This document shows positions 9,731-20,146 of a stretch of 64,000 nucleotides of DNA, piece by piece (position 1 is the stretch's first letter; each line of letters starts with the position of its first letter). The notes under the pieces were generated by a model. The model saw only the letters and a list, made by a program, of their open reading frames with translations. It had not been told where the DNA came from and did no database searches. The position numbers and the translations under genes are program-made. Source of the DNA: Gnetum montanum (Eukaryota > Streptophyta > Gnetopsida > Gnetales > Gnetaceae). The DNA is taken from assembly GCA_015680685.1 (NCBI GenBank), contig MNCI01015499.1, positions 1,120,237 through 1,184,236 on the forward strand. The letters run 5' to 3'.

Positions 9731-10330
9731 TTTCTATTATAGTTGAAAACTATAGGGGAGATAGGCTAAAACTGGGTATGCTTGTGAGTGTCGAAAATTG
9801 GTTTCCTTCACTGTTACACCTACTACGCTATGCAGGACTACTACACTGATAAAGTTGCTATGCTGTAGGGAACACAAGTAGCGTAACATAGTGGACAACG
9901 TATCATGGTGGATAGTGTAGCACAATAGAGGGAGTTATGTGGTAGGTAGCGCAACACAGCAGGTGGGTGTTACGCAGTAGGCAGCGTAACATAGTAGACA
10001 ATTTCAGGGTTTTCATGCCACAGGATTCCAAAGGAACCATCAACTGGGGCTAATCTATACTAATCGATGTGCAGACAACCATTGGGGTATCACATCTACG
10101 CTAGCTGGGTGCTGGTAGCAGGGTACATAACACACGCAAGACTACCCATGGATCAAAGAAGTAGCACAATGGTTCAGGCCCTCCTTTTAGCACCAAAAAC
10201 TATAGTGGCTGAAAACGTTGGTGGCTGAAACATCGAGATGTTATCGGGCATACAGCCTAACCCCGGATCTGTGCAAGGGCCATGCTGGAGAAAATGGAAA
10301 CCTTTTGTGAACATTTATTTTAATATGTCA
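9731..10330 (-). other. Element B leader with possible primer-binding region
   Basis: Non-coding between gag and the LTR. It contains a GCTACGCTA cluster at about 9810-9990. The minus strand near 10195-10176 reads TTTTTGGTGCTAAAAGGAGG, which resembles the TGGCGC...AAGGAGG start of many Tat interiors after C-to-T change. The end of the 5' LTR could therefore lie near 10,200, but no clean CA-PBS junction is seen. Confidence 0.35.
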
Positions 10331-10831
10331 CATGGAGAGATTTAGATGAGGAAAATGTAGCATATAGAACAATAAAAGCATAACAGAATATTTGGCTAAG
10401 CAATCAAAGTAAATTGATTGACAATGATGCAAAATATGGTAAAGTGAAATGAAACGAGCTCAAGTGAAGGAATGAACCACCCCAAAATTGGGGGATTTGA
10501 TCTTTGTTTGGCTAAACAAGGTGTATAATTGATGTGCAGTATGGATGGGCACAGCTTACAACTTAACGGTATGGTCACAACTCCTTGACTACTGCCAATG
10601 GCCCGCTACCAAGAACTGACGAGCTAGTGCTTGCTAGGCTAAGAGAGATTCAGGAAGTGCTACCATTGGGGTTTGCTATTCATCAACCTTCAACTTGCTA
10701 GTCTCTTTGCCAAATCTAATAGCCAGAAAGCCAAATGCCAAAATTGCCAATCTCCAAAGCCAACCGCAAGAAAGGTAATTTTCAAAGCCAACAATACCAA
10801 AAGCCAACCCTTTGAATGTTGTTTGTTAGGG

Positions 10832-10839
10832 TATTTATA
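10832..10839 (-). promoter_or_regulatory. TATA box of the element B 5' LTR
   Basis: Minus-strand TATAAATA in the context AGCTCTATAAATACCC. It lies ~1.1 kb upstream of the gag ATG and in the same orientation as gag, so it is the likely promoter of genomic RNA. Confidence 0.55.
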
Positions 10840-11527
10840 GAGCTAGAAGTGGGAGAGAGACATGGTTTGGAAACCATGTGTCCTAGGTCCCACATGGTGC
10901 AAACATGAATGTGTCATATTGCCATCTAGTGCTATGCTACAATGTTATGCTGGCTTGCTATGCTGTAGTGTTACACTAGACATGAGACTTGCTAAGTCGT
11001 GACCATACCATTCAAACTACATGTGCTAGAATCCAGGGAACTACCATGTTTTTACAGAAAATGCCAATGTCAAATGCAAAGTGGAGCCTATGCTCTAGGA
11101 CTACATCTTACCTACTCTTGTGAGTAGGCTCAAGCATAGGGACAACTTTGGGAATCAACAGGGGGTGCAAAACAAAGCAAATGGTTGATCTTGTCTCTTG
11201 ATGAGATGCTGGAGCAAAAATGACCATTGTCAATGAGTTCTGAAGCGGCCGGAGATGTCCTAGGGCTTCCATGAAAATGTGAGGCTACCTATGCTACCTA
11301 GCATATCAATGTAGCGTAAACACCCATACGCTACACTGTGCTATGCTACATAGCGTAGCTGCTAAACTTGAAACAAATCCTACTTGAAAGTCGAAGATAC
11401 ACCTTTGAGGCTGGGCTAGGCAAGAAACTTTAGGAATTAGCAACCCTACTTTCCATGTTGAAAGGCCTTGGGACCTATGGATTTAATTCTTGGGACACTT
11501 TTAGGCCTTGTGTCCTTGCCACTCTGT

Positions 11528-11557
11528 GCTACACTATGCAACGTAGCATAGTGTAGC
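11528..11557. repeat. Perfect 12-bp inverted repeat built from the GCTACxCTA motif
   Basis: GCTACACTATGC (11528-11539) and GCATAGTGTAGC (11546-11557) are exact reverse complements with a 6-base loop. Another perfect hairpin, GCTACGCT-GTGT-AGCGTAGC, lies at 12133-12152. Both belong to the dispersed motif family in the element B LTR. Confidence 0.9.
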
Positions 11558-12544
11558 AGCTAGTGTGACATGAATCCTTGCTTGGTCTGCAATGCTTTGT
11601 CAAGAAACTTTGGTTGGGACCCGAGTGGGAAGTGGAATAGGTAGTCTTGGAGGTTGGAGTGTGGCTAGGTGCAGTTCTTTTGCTAGAACCACTTACCAGA
11701 GGACCTTTGTGCGTTTTGATCTTGCTACACTGTGCTATGCTACGCTGATACTCTATTACGTAGTGTAGCACAGTGTGCCTAACTTGGCCTGAATTCTGAC
11801 TCATTTTGCAAACATTTTGTCACAGGATGTTGGTCATGTCCTGGCATGGTAGTAGAAAAAGCATGTTTTATGGTCAAAGCATGGGCAATTATCTTTACTT
11901 CATCAAAACAGTCTAAGTGGAAGCATTGTCACTGTAGAACCCTGTTACGTTGTGCTATGTTGTGTAGCGTAGCATAATGTAGCACTTAAATGAAGATGAT
12001 TCTTGACAAAATTTGCCACATTCTTTTGCATCATGTTGATCATGCTTCAAGGATAAAGCGAGGCAAGTATCTTGGAGGGTTGAATCACTATCAATCTGCA
12101 TCTTTGGCACCTGATCAGTCTCCACATGGCTTGCTACGCTGTGTAGCGTAGCAGGTCTCGTAGTTAGAAAACTTGCCAAATTGTTTAGCCCATCCTGAAA
12201 ACTTTTAGTATCTCCTATCATGGTCCTTGGGTAGACCGTCAGCTAGGTCATGTGTCAAGCTGGGTAAGCTAGAGGGTGTAGTAAGCCCATCAACCCAGTA
12301 AATAGAAAATTTGCTAGACTGTACGGTCTACCACTAGTGCCTCTTTTGTGCAAACTGGCCTCTTGGCTGGGCACCACGTTGATTGTGTTTCAGAGGGTAG
12401 CAAGCCAGCTTGGAAGTGGCTTTGCAAGCATTAGGACTTTTGGGGTGCCATGTTGTCTGAACTATCCAGTGTGACACCATGCTTGCAAAGATCTTTGCCC
12501 AAATTTTGGGACTATGCTGAATCATGATTATCCTGAAATTGATG

Positions 12545-13637
12545 GTGTTTTAGTTTAAATCTAGATTTGGAATGAGTTCTACTCAATCACATTAACCATG
12601 ACATACAGAAGGGACTTTACACAAGCTTGCTCTTGGGATTCCATTCCATTTTTACTCTCCATCTTTCTTTCCATGTTCCACCTCATTGCCGATTTTATGA
12701 TTAGTCCATATCTCAGTTGATGCATTGTTTTTCCTTGGTAAATTCTTATGGGTAAGTTTTTAACTCTTGCTTCTAAATGACATTCCTAGAGCCTACGGAC
12801 TATTTGTTTTGTGGGTTTGTCAGGGCATAAAGGGCATGAGCTTACTTTGGGGAGGACCCACTGGCATTTCTTTTTTGGTGCAATTGTTAAGTTCTTTCCC
12901 TTAAACTTTATCTGCAATAAACCATTTCTTGTTTCATCCCCATATTTGACATCCACTTTATTGGTGTTGCCATTGTTATTTTTTCCCATCTTTCTTATTC
13001 CTTATATTTTTCCATCTTATTGCTACCAGAGGTTCACTCTTAGTCATGGGGGCCCTGACACAAATTTTTCAATTTCTCCATTGTACTACTTGCTTAACCC
13101 CTACACCTTGGGTAGTTATCAATAATAAACCTCTAACCCAGTTTCTGCCATAATCACAACCCAACCAATGCACTTTATATTGAGGTAAGGTATCAATTGT
13201 AGTGTGGCTTACTTATCCTTGCTCATTTATGATTGCTTTGTGTGTGTAGATGACGATTACATGAACTATGGACTAGAATAGGAGGAAGCACTCAGGATGG
13301 AATGGAGCTAGAACATTTACAGTGGGAACAAGTCTGGTCGCATGGCTATGGATAAACAACGGAGGGTGCAATCTCGGCATTGGTAGAAACACACCTCATT
13401 TTCTTTTCTCCCTCTTTCTCTTCAAGCTATCAAGTGAAGGTCTAGATGTCACTTATGTATAGTGTTCACCACCATGGGTATGAACACCAATGTTATAATG
13501 TATTGTCGATTCATTCACCGGGCACTTAGAGTCTACCATCCTATTTCACTACCAGTTGTCATTCTGTCAATAATCCCATACCTTTCAAATATTTTTTAAG
13601 GAACTTGAGGACAAGTTTTCATTTAGTCGCGGGGGTA
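12545..13637 (+). mobile_element. Element E internal 3' remnant (plus strand)
   Basis: This stretch lies directly before the LTR at 13638. Its last bases, CGCGGGGGTA, are a polypurine-tract-like sequence followed by TGATGAG, the normal interior/3'-LTR junction of plant gypsy elements in plus orientation. It has no recognisable pol domain. A 104-codon plus-strand open frame at 12811-13125 is hydrophobic, but I cannot assign it. The 5' part of element E is not visible to the left, where element B begins. Confidence 0.5.
13628..13637 (+). promoter_or_regulatory. Polypurine tract of element E
   Basis: CGCGGGGGTA lies immediately before the 3' LTR that starts TGATGAG at 13638. Elements A2 and A3 have an equivalent G-rich tract in opposite orientation next to their 3' LTRs, which supports the role in plus-strand DNA priming. 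Confidence 0.6.
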
Positions 13638-14465
13638 TGATGAGCCGTGATATTGGGGCCACGATATTGGAGCTTGCCATACAATGTTAGATACCCAATA
13701 TCGTGTCCTACCTCATTTCCTATAAATAAGAGGTGGGTGCACTTGGTTTGCATAGTTAATTTTAGTTTCTTACCCAAATTCTTGCCTTTTCTTCCTCTCA
13801 GAGTTAGAATTATTTCTACATGCTCGTAGTAGGAGTCATAAAGTAAACGGATCTTTATTTGAGCATTGTGTACTTGAGCACACCTTGTGTACGACAATAA
13901 AGACAAACTTTGTGATAAACCTTGTAGCATTCAAAATAGATTAATTAATGTTATTTTCAGTTATTTAATTTGTTCCTTAGTTAATTAATGTTCTCTTTCT
14001 CTCCCCCCTCTCTCTCACTCTACAACTCTCCTAAGTAAGCACACTTAGTACGATCACTTCAAGCATGCATGTAACACTTGGTAACCTAGTAACAATTAGC
14101 GCTTGGTAATCCCAGTAGTGTTGCATTGGTTCAAGATGTGTATGGCAAGTGAGAATGGATACTAGTGTTAGAATTAATTAAAGCCTAGTTAATCAGTAGT
14201 TAAATTAAATTATTTACTTAGTTATCTCTCTCCTCCCTTATTATCAGCAGGACATAAAAACACATAAAATCCATAAAAATCATATGCCTCAATTTTACTT
14301 AACCATACAATCATAACATACATGTAAGCTTGGGAAGACAATGATTAATCAACCTGTCCTTGTTCCATCAAGATGCATAAGCACTTAGTCCTTAGAATTC
14401 AACTAGATCATGCATGTACGCTCGTATTCGTATGGTTGAGCATAGGGATATCTTGCTGCTCATCA
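13638..14465 (+). mobile_element. Element E 3' LTR, complete (828 bp)
   Basis: Starts TGATGAG and ends CTCATCA, so it has 7-bp inverted ends. The reverse complement aligns, with many differences, along the whole length of the A-family LTRs (for example 36088-37010). Shared blocks include those near CCATACGAAT, CTACAAGGTTTAT and ATTCTAACT. E is therefore a related but diverged family in the opposite orientation. A TATA box lies at 13721-13728 and AATAAA near 13894. The U3 has a perfect 11-bp hairpin, 13660-13670 with 13695-13705. The next five bases (AAGTT, 14466-14470) would be the target-site duplication in the A1 LTR. Confidence 0.8.
13721..13728 (+). promoter_or_regulatory. TATA box in the element E LTR
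   Basis: TATAAATA preceded by TTTCC and followed by AGAGG, about 80 bases from the LTR start. It is the likely U3/R border promoter for plus-strand transcription. Confidence 0.6.
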
Positions 14466-14948
14466 AAGTTGTTGTACTTATGTGCATAATCTATTTGGCT
14501 TAATTGCTTTATTAACATAATAACTGGGAAATATTTAATAACTAATTGAAAGCATTTAATAAATAATTGGAAATAGTAAATGCATAAATAAAATAACTAA
14601 TCTATCCAAAGTGCTACAAGGTTGTCTTTATTGCTGCACACACTGTCTTGCTGAGGTACAACAATGCTTGAATAAAGATTTGTATACTCAATGACTCCTG
14701 CTGTGGGCACTCGAGGAAAAATTCTAACTTTTGAATAAAAAAAATCAAGAGCTCCACTACAACTACCATCTCTACTTGCCATAAATGTGACTGAAAACAT
14801 GTATTTATAGTCAACTACATGCACTGCATCGACAGGGCCATGTTGACACATGATATGATGCATTAACCAAGCCTTGTCAATGAGGCCTAGACAATGAGGT
14901 CACATTGATGAGGTTTCATCGATGCAACTAACAGAACGTGACTCATCA
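14466..14948 (-). mobile_element. Element A1 3' LTR, partial (split by element E)
   Basis: Matches the second half of the A1 5' LTR (about 26867-27355), beginning in the GTTGTACTTATG block and ending GACTCATCA at 14948. The first half of the LTR is missing because element E was inserted at the AAGTT site. A ~16-bp deletion near CTACAAGGTT and many substitutions separate the pair, so the element is old. The interior side begins TACCTCCAAGAC, the degraded polypurine tract (minus-strand TTGGAGGTA). Confidence 0.85.
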
Positions 14949-15197
14949 TACCTCCAAGACTAAATGAAAACTCTTCCTTGAGTTCTTTTACAAAATTGGG
15001 AAGGTATGGAATTATTGAATAACTTCTTTTCAAACAAAGAAAATTGACTAACTTGACAAAAAAATGGAGTGCCCGGGTGTACAGATCAACACATTACAAA
15101 AAATGGTGGTGTTTAGGACATAAAATTGAACACCATGACTCAACTTTTCAAAAATCAAATAGCACATTCCTTGATGGTGTGAAGTTCATAAAGAAGA

Positions 15198-17993
15198 TTA
15201 GATAGTCCCAAGCAGTGGTGGTTCTTGAGGCTCTGAGGAACCTTCACCGGCTTCACGCATGGGTGATTGAGGTGGCTATGGTTGTCCTATTGGTATTGCA
15301 ACTTTAGATGGGAGGTGAAAAGAATCCAGTAGTGTTTCCATTTTCTCCTCTTTATTGTTAGGATCATGGACTATCCACACAACTTCCTCAGTGTGGATTG
15401 GAATGAGCACATCCCAAGGACACAGGGTTATTGGAAACAACTCCTTTGCATTGATGAATGAAGCAATGAACTATTTGCATTTAATGTCAAATGCCCTGAC
15501 TGTGTTCTTTAGCTCCTAGTAGTCATTCATCCATTTGGCTAGGTTCTCAGTGATAGATCGGTGATCTCTAAATCATCCTCTAAGAACTTTGAGTTTAGTG
15601 TTTACAATCTCAAGCTTCTAATTCGTGTCTTTGTGGTGCTTGAAATCAACCTCATATAGTAGATATTAACTAGCCACTTATTTCTCCAATTTTGACTATG
15701 GTTGTTCGGCAATTAGCATTACCAGGTTTGCATAATAGAGATTGGCCAACTCCATGTACTCTATCATCTTCTTGATAGTAGATCCCCACTTTTTTGTAGG
15801 CATCGATCCCATAAAAAATGGGTTTCCACACTTCTCTCCCTTGTTCGAGTTGCTGGAGGGCTTCATTAATCTTTTCCTTTGTCATTTGAATGTGTTTTTC
15901 ATTAACTTTTTTTGCAAGCTGACTTGGTCCTTATAGTGATTTTTTACTTTCTCAAATTTGAGAGCTTCATTCTTTAAAGCAATGATCTCAATGGTAGATC
16001 TTTGACACAAGGTGTGTACCTCCTCCATTGATAGATTATGATTATATATGGCCAATTTCCTTAATTTAGTGTTTACCTTGGCAAGTTGCTCTTGATGTTG
16101 ATGAATGAATTCTTGCATTTAATATTTCTAAGCATCATCATTTCGCAAGCGATGACTCTATGTGGTCAATACTGCATTCTCCTGGTGCATCTCATTTAAG
16201 TCTTTTTTGATAAAGTACATTTTAGCTTCTATTATAGACTATTTAAAGATGGCCATCACTGCCTCCTCCTTAGCCTTCTGAAATCATTCTTGAAGTTATT
16301 TGATAGCTTCATCTCTTGTCATTGTTGGGCTCAGGATTACTTGATCTACAAGTCAGGCATGAAGTTCAACAACCTTTGCAGCCAAGTGTTGATTTTTATC
16401 TTGGGCCATTTCTAGTTGTCCCTCCAAAATAATACATCTGCCCCTTGCATTCAGTAGCTTTGATTGGGTTGCAATGATGTTCTCTGGAATATAAAAAATG
16501 TCTGGAGTCAGTTGCTTGGTTCCTACCAGTCATTCCAATAGCTTTTCATGTTGGGCTACATTTAATTTTCCATTGAATATGCCTGCGAACGTCTACACAT
16601 CTTGAAGTATAGATATGTCTGGTATAGACTTCATGGGTGCATTCAATGCTTTTATGACATGGTTAGCAACCAATTCTGTCACTGTCTCCTTTCCTTGGTG
16701 CTACATCACCAAGATAGTTTCCTCTTCACCTTCCTCCAACCACATCGAGAAAGTGGTGGCACTCTCAAAGATTTCTAGGAATAGATTATGTGTTGCTAGT
16801 GATACTGTCACTTTTCCAATGTTGGGATCTGGCCTCAAAGGTAGCTACATTCATAAGGCAGAGAAAATGGGATCACCCCTCTCCATATAGCTAACTATTT
16901 GTGCCACCTTATTAAGGTGACTCAAATACTGGCTAGTACACAGATGGACCTACCCCACTCATGCTTGTTTGTTGCTCTTGTTTGCTCAAGAGTTGTTCTT
17001 TGATTTTTCATAGATGTTCAATGGTTGCATGAGCCTTTGGTATTGTTTCTTGAGTGGGTGATGATGGCAGTAGCTCCTCTGATTGAGTTGTTGCTGGCAT
17101 CTTCTCTTTCATGATCTGCGACCATGAAGCCAAAGGAGTATGCCTGAGTGTATCGTTAGAGTAGTGAACAATTCGTGCCTTCCTGAAAAGGTTTTTGATG
17201 AGGCATGGAAAGGGAAGGATCTTTCTTTCATCTTTATTTTCTTTGAAATGCTTCTCAATATCCAAGTATAGAAATTATGGAAGGTTAATAGGGAATTTCC
17301 CGCTCAGAGCAGTGCATGCTCGGGAAGAGAAAGAAGTTACCTTGCCTGGCCTCACCGTTAGATTAAGGTGATAGGCCATGATCTTGAAATAAATCTACTT
17401 TGCCAGTGTGAGCACACCAAACTCCTTATAGTCCATCCCATAGCAATGCTAGGTCCACTTCCTCTTGGCCTCAGGGTCATCTTGCATGGATAATTCTACT
17501 AGCTGTGTTCTAGTGTTAGGCAACCCAAGTGCCTTTGCAATGGCTTTTGCCAAGTAGGACAATTGAATGTCCTTGATCTTAATTGTGGATCATGGCTTCC
17601 AATTATTCTAGAAAAGGTATGTCTCTCCCATGTACCACTCCCTACTAGACATGATGATTGACCACATGGGGGAGGTTCAAAGTTGATCTCTTGAAGAATA
17701 GATCGTTGAATCTCTTGGGACATGATGATGTCAAGGTAGGCTTAAGTCAAAGTGATCTCAAGCCTTCACATGGAATCAAGTGCTTCTCCTCTTTGTGATT
17801 GTTTGGTTAGCACTCCTTCCTCTAGAATCTGTCAGATAGATTCCACTTTGGGCTCCTCACAAAGAGGTCCCATTGCATGGATCACCTCAAGTAGTTCTTG
17901 GCCATGTTCTTGTTGGCCCATTCCAACTTTGGATCATTTCTCCCATGGTTGCAAGGTTTCTCCTTCTTGTGGGCATTTCTGTTTTGGTGCCAT
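15198..17993 (-). pseudogene. A1 accessory post-pol gene (~930 codons, decayed)
   Basis: The frame starts ATG at 17993-17991 (M-A-P-K-Q-K) and ends at TAA 15200-15198 after the tail G-E-G-S-S-E-P-Q-E-P-P-L-L-G-T-I. A2 and A3 have the same start and stop sites. A conserved block around 17400-17000 includes A-Y-H-L-N and the I-E-K-H-F-K-E-N region. A Gln/Glu/Lys-rich coiled-coil segment covers ~16118-15680. A conserved E-L-F-P-I-T-L-C-P-W-D-V-L-I-P block lies near 15450-15400. I see no signal peptide or clear membrane span, so it does not look like a typical envelope protein despite its env-like position. About 17 stops and several frameshifts break it. Function unknown. Confidence 0.65.
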
Positions 17994-18463
17994 TTGTAAT
18001 CATAGTAATACCATGGATTAGCAATCATTATGTAACCTTAAAACAATTAGAATACCTTAACTCTTAAGGATGGTTATGCTTTGGCTAAGTTGTGATTATG
18101 GCTAACTTAATTAATCCAATTATCATTTATTTATGTATTTTCATTAATAATTCATCTCAAAGGTTATTGGAAGGGTTAACTTGTGAAAAAGTTTATGTTT
18201 ATATATGGTTAAGGTTATTATTAACCCTTTGGGGCAGTTAAGAAAATTTTCAAAAATTTTCATCAATTTTTCATTAGAAACCATAAGGTTTATGACCCCC
18301 ATGATAAAGATTTTACCTCTAGTAAGCACAGGATCAAAAAATAGAGTGATCTGGACAAACGGTTGGGAAGTTATGAACTTTGGAAGGTTTTGGGCTCTAA
18401 AAAGTTTCAAAAAATTCCCTTATGTTATGAGAAAATGAGAAAAAATTGCAAAGTATTCAGTGG

Positions 18464-18545
18464 TATATATAGGGTTTTTGTGATGCATGAATGACATGTA
18501 GTTGACTGGGCCTTGTCGAAAAGGCCTCAACAATGCAACCATTGA
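18464..18545 (-). promoter_or_regulatory. A1 internal promoter-like block (U3-like) upstream of the accessory gene
   Basis: On the minus strand GTTGAGGCCTTTTCGACAAG and GGCCCAGTCAAC precede ATGCATCAC and then CCCTATATATACC (TATA at 18471-18464). The LTR promoter has the same order: GGCC/GTCGAC palindromes, ATGCATCA, then a TATA box. A2 and A3 keep the block at the same place. The accessory ATG is ~470 bases downstream. Confidence 0.5.
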
Positions 18546-19339
18546 CTAGCATAGTGAAACTTGTAACATATGAAGAGTTTTTGAGTGAAATTGGTGCCAA
18601 ATGAAAGCTTAAAAGACCAAGAATAGTATGAAAACATGAGAAGAGGGTGGTTAAGCTCATAAATTTTGGAAAAATGAGAAAAATTGATTAGTGGATGAAT
18701 GAAATGAAAGATTAAGGAGCACTAAGCGATTTACTCAATGGAAAATGTGAAAGATAAGATTGTAGTGATGTCAAAGGTAAGGAACCTTTACTAATCAAGC
18801 CAAGAGCTATGCAAGTGGATCCTTCCCATAGTAGGTTCATGCTCTTTTTGCCCTTGCATGACCTCAACTAGGAAGTTCGTGGACCCCATAGTTAATTTAA
18901 TGGTCATGACAAGTTAAGGACTAACTTGAAAGAATCTACTCAAGAATCCCAATACATTAGACTAAGAAATAGAACATAACATAGAACATGGTAGTGAGGT
19001 GAGTTGCGGCAGCATGGAGGGATGATAGAGAAGGTGGAATGGAGTTCTGAGTTGCAGTCATAAGAAGTTCCTTGTGGAATTTATGTTTAAAATGACTCAA
19101 GAAGTTATATCCTCAATCCATACCAAAACCATCCACTTTCAATGACTTTGCATTTCTACTCTAAGACCAATCCACCCACTCAAGACATAAGAGTGCTTCC
19201 ACAAAACAACCACCATTCCATAAAAAGTGGAAAAGAGAAGTAGGAAGTAAGAGAGAGGGCCTTAGTTAGAGGGGACCTTCAGGCATAGGTGTATTTGTAG
19301 TCGAGTCTCATAACTAGTGCTTGTAGCCCATTTATTTTT

Positions 19340-19490
19340 CCAAGAGATGTGCTTTGAATTCCCATTATTTTTTTGAATGGGAACCACACCATGCAAGGAC
19401 TTATTCGTGTTGAAGGGGTGTACTTTGAATTCCCATTATTTTTTCTTTTTTTCTAAATGGGAACCACACCATCTAATGACATTATTTGAG
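19340..19490. repeat. A1 duplicated ~75-bp unit with AT-loop hairpin
   Basis: Two adjacent copies of a unit that contains TTTGAATTCCCATT, a run of T, AATGGGAACCACACCAT and a following block ending in GGACTTATTCGTG. Each can fold through TTCCCATT/AATGGGAA around the T run. The same pair is present in A2 (~41440-41590) and A3 (~57195-57365). Confidence 0.7.
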
Positions 19491-20146
19491 TTCCTATTAG
19501 TGAATGGTGTGGTGCGGTAAGAAGTCCATGAAAAATACTCAATAACTCAAGTAAGAAGAAGACTACAACAAGTATTAAGTCCCCTTGAAGTCACATCCTT
19601 TACAAACCTTTAGATCCTTCCTAATTTTGGAGCTACCAAGGTCACTAATTGATTAAAAGTTCCTTTAATGGAAGGGATATCAAATTCCCAAAACAAGGAA
19701 AACCATAGAGTTCATGAATGGGTGGATGACATGGACTCACTGCTTGTTCCATGAAAAACGAACCATGAGTCATCAAACATCAGAAATTACAAACAGAAAC
19801 TAGACATTGACAATCACACATTAAGCACAAAGCATCATTAGTAAACAACAACAGTGACACTGTGTCCTATGACAATAAAGCAAATTTATTAGCAAAAGTG
19901 AGAAAATATCACACTTAAACAAAAAAAACAAAAAAATATACATACAAAACTGTAAAATAATTAAGAAAGTTCAAATGTACTAAAGATGGTATAAGATTAG
20001 AAAAATTTGAAAAATCAAGAATATGTAAAATAAATAATTTGTAAAAATAAAAAATGTGAAAAATAAAAAGTAGAAAAACTAAGAAGGCAATTTGATGGTT
20101 AGCACGGATGACCATCTCCCCCATGACTGAGTTGGAAGGAGGAGAT

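Larger units (their letters stand above)
1..12540 (-). mobile_element. Element B: decayed Tat/Ogre-like Ty3/gypsy LTR retrotransposon, 3' part beyond window
   Basis: Read right to left, the minus strand shows a long LTR/leader (~12.5-9.73 kb), gag, protease, a ~5-kb non-pol interval, then the start of reverse transcriptase, which leaves the window at base 1. The gag C-terminus has the YH-x4-GH-x4-C pattern followed by Leu and Ile/Leu residues that is typical of Tat-lineage gag. Ogre elements, within Tat, have an intron between protease and RT, which fits the interval seen here. The right boundary (~12,540) is approximate, because I could not define the LTR start or a target-site duplication. 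RNase H, integrase and 3' LTR lie outside the window. The element interrupts element E on its right. Confidence 0.75.
10200..12540 (-). mobile_element. Element B 5' LTR (approximate)
   Basis: The region upstream of gag on the minus strand contains a strong TATA box at 10839-10832 (CTATAAATACCC) and a run of GCTACGCTA-type motifs at 10.92-11.00, 11.28-11.36, 11.52-11.80 and 11.95-12.16 kb. Long GC-moderate spacers without coding lie between them. This fits a long U3 and R/U5 of an Ogre/Tat LTR. The other LTR is outside the window, so the borders cannot be confirmed. No open frame here matches a known family. Confidence 0.45.
17994..20146 (-). other. A1 spacer between pol and accessory gene
   Basis: About 2.15 kb without a convincing long gene. 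It contains, in minus-strand order: the end of pol, an A/T-rich stretch, a duplicated ~75-bp unit with a TTCCCATT...AATGGGAA hairpin (about 19490-19340), a palindrome-rich promoter-like block (18545-18464), and a ~88-codon frame (18410-18144) that is also open in A2 and A3. The same order is found in A2 (40114-42248) and A3 (55870-58005). Confidence 0.6.

Noticed and set aside
12811-13125. Hydrophobic frame that could suggest an envelope membrane span in element E
   Set aside because: Composition is driven by T-rich DNA; no signal peptide, no partner motifs, and the frame has no conserved copy to compare.
17752-18021. Plus-strand frames opposite the A1 accessory gene
   Set aside because: The conserved start, block and stop across A1-A3 are on the minus strand; the plus-strand frames are shadows.
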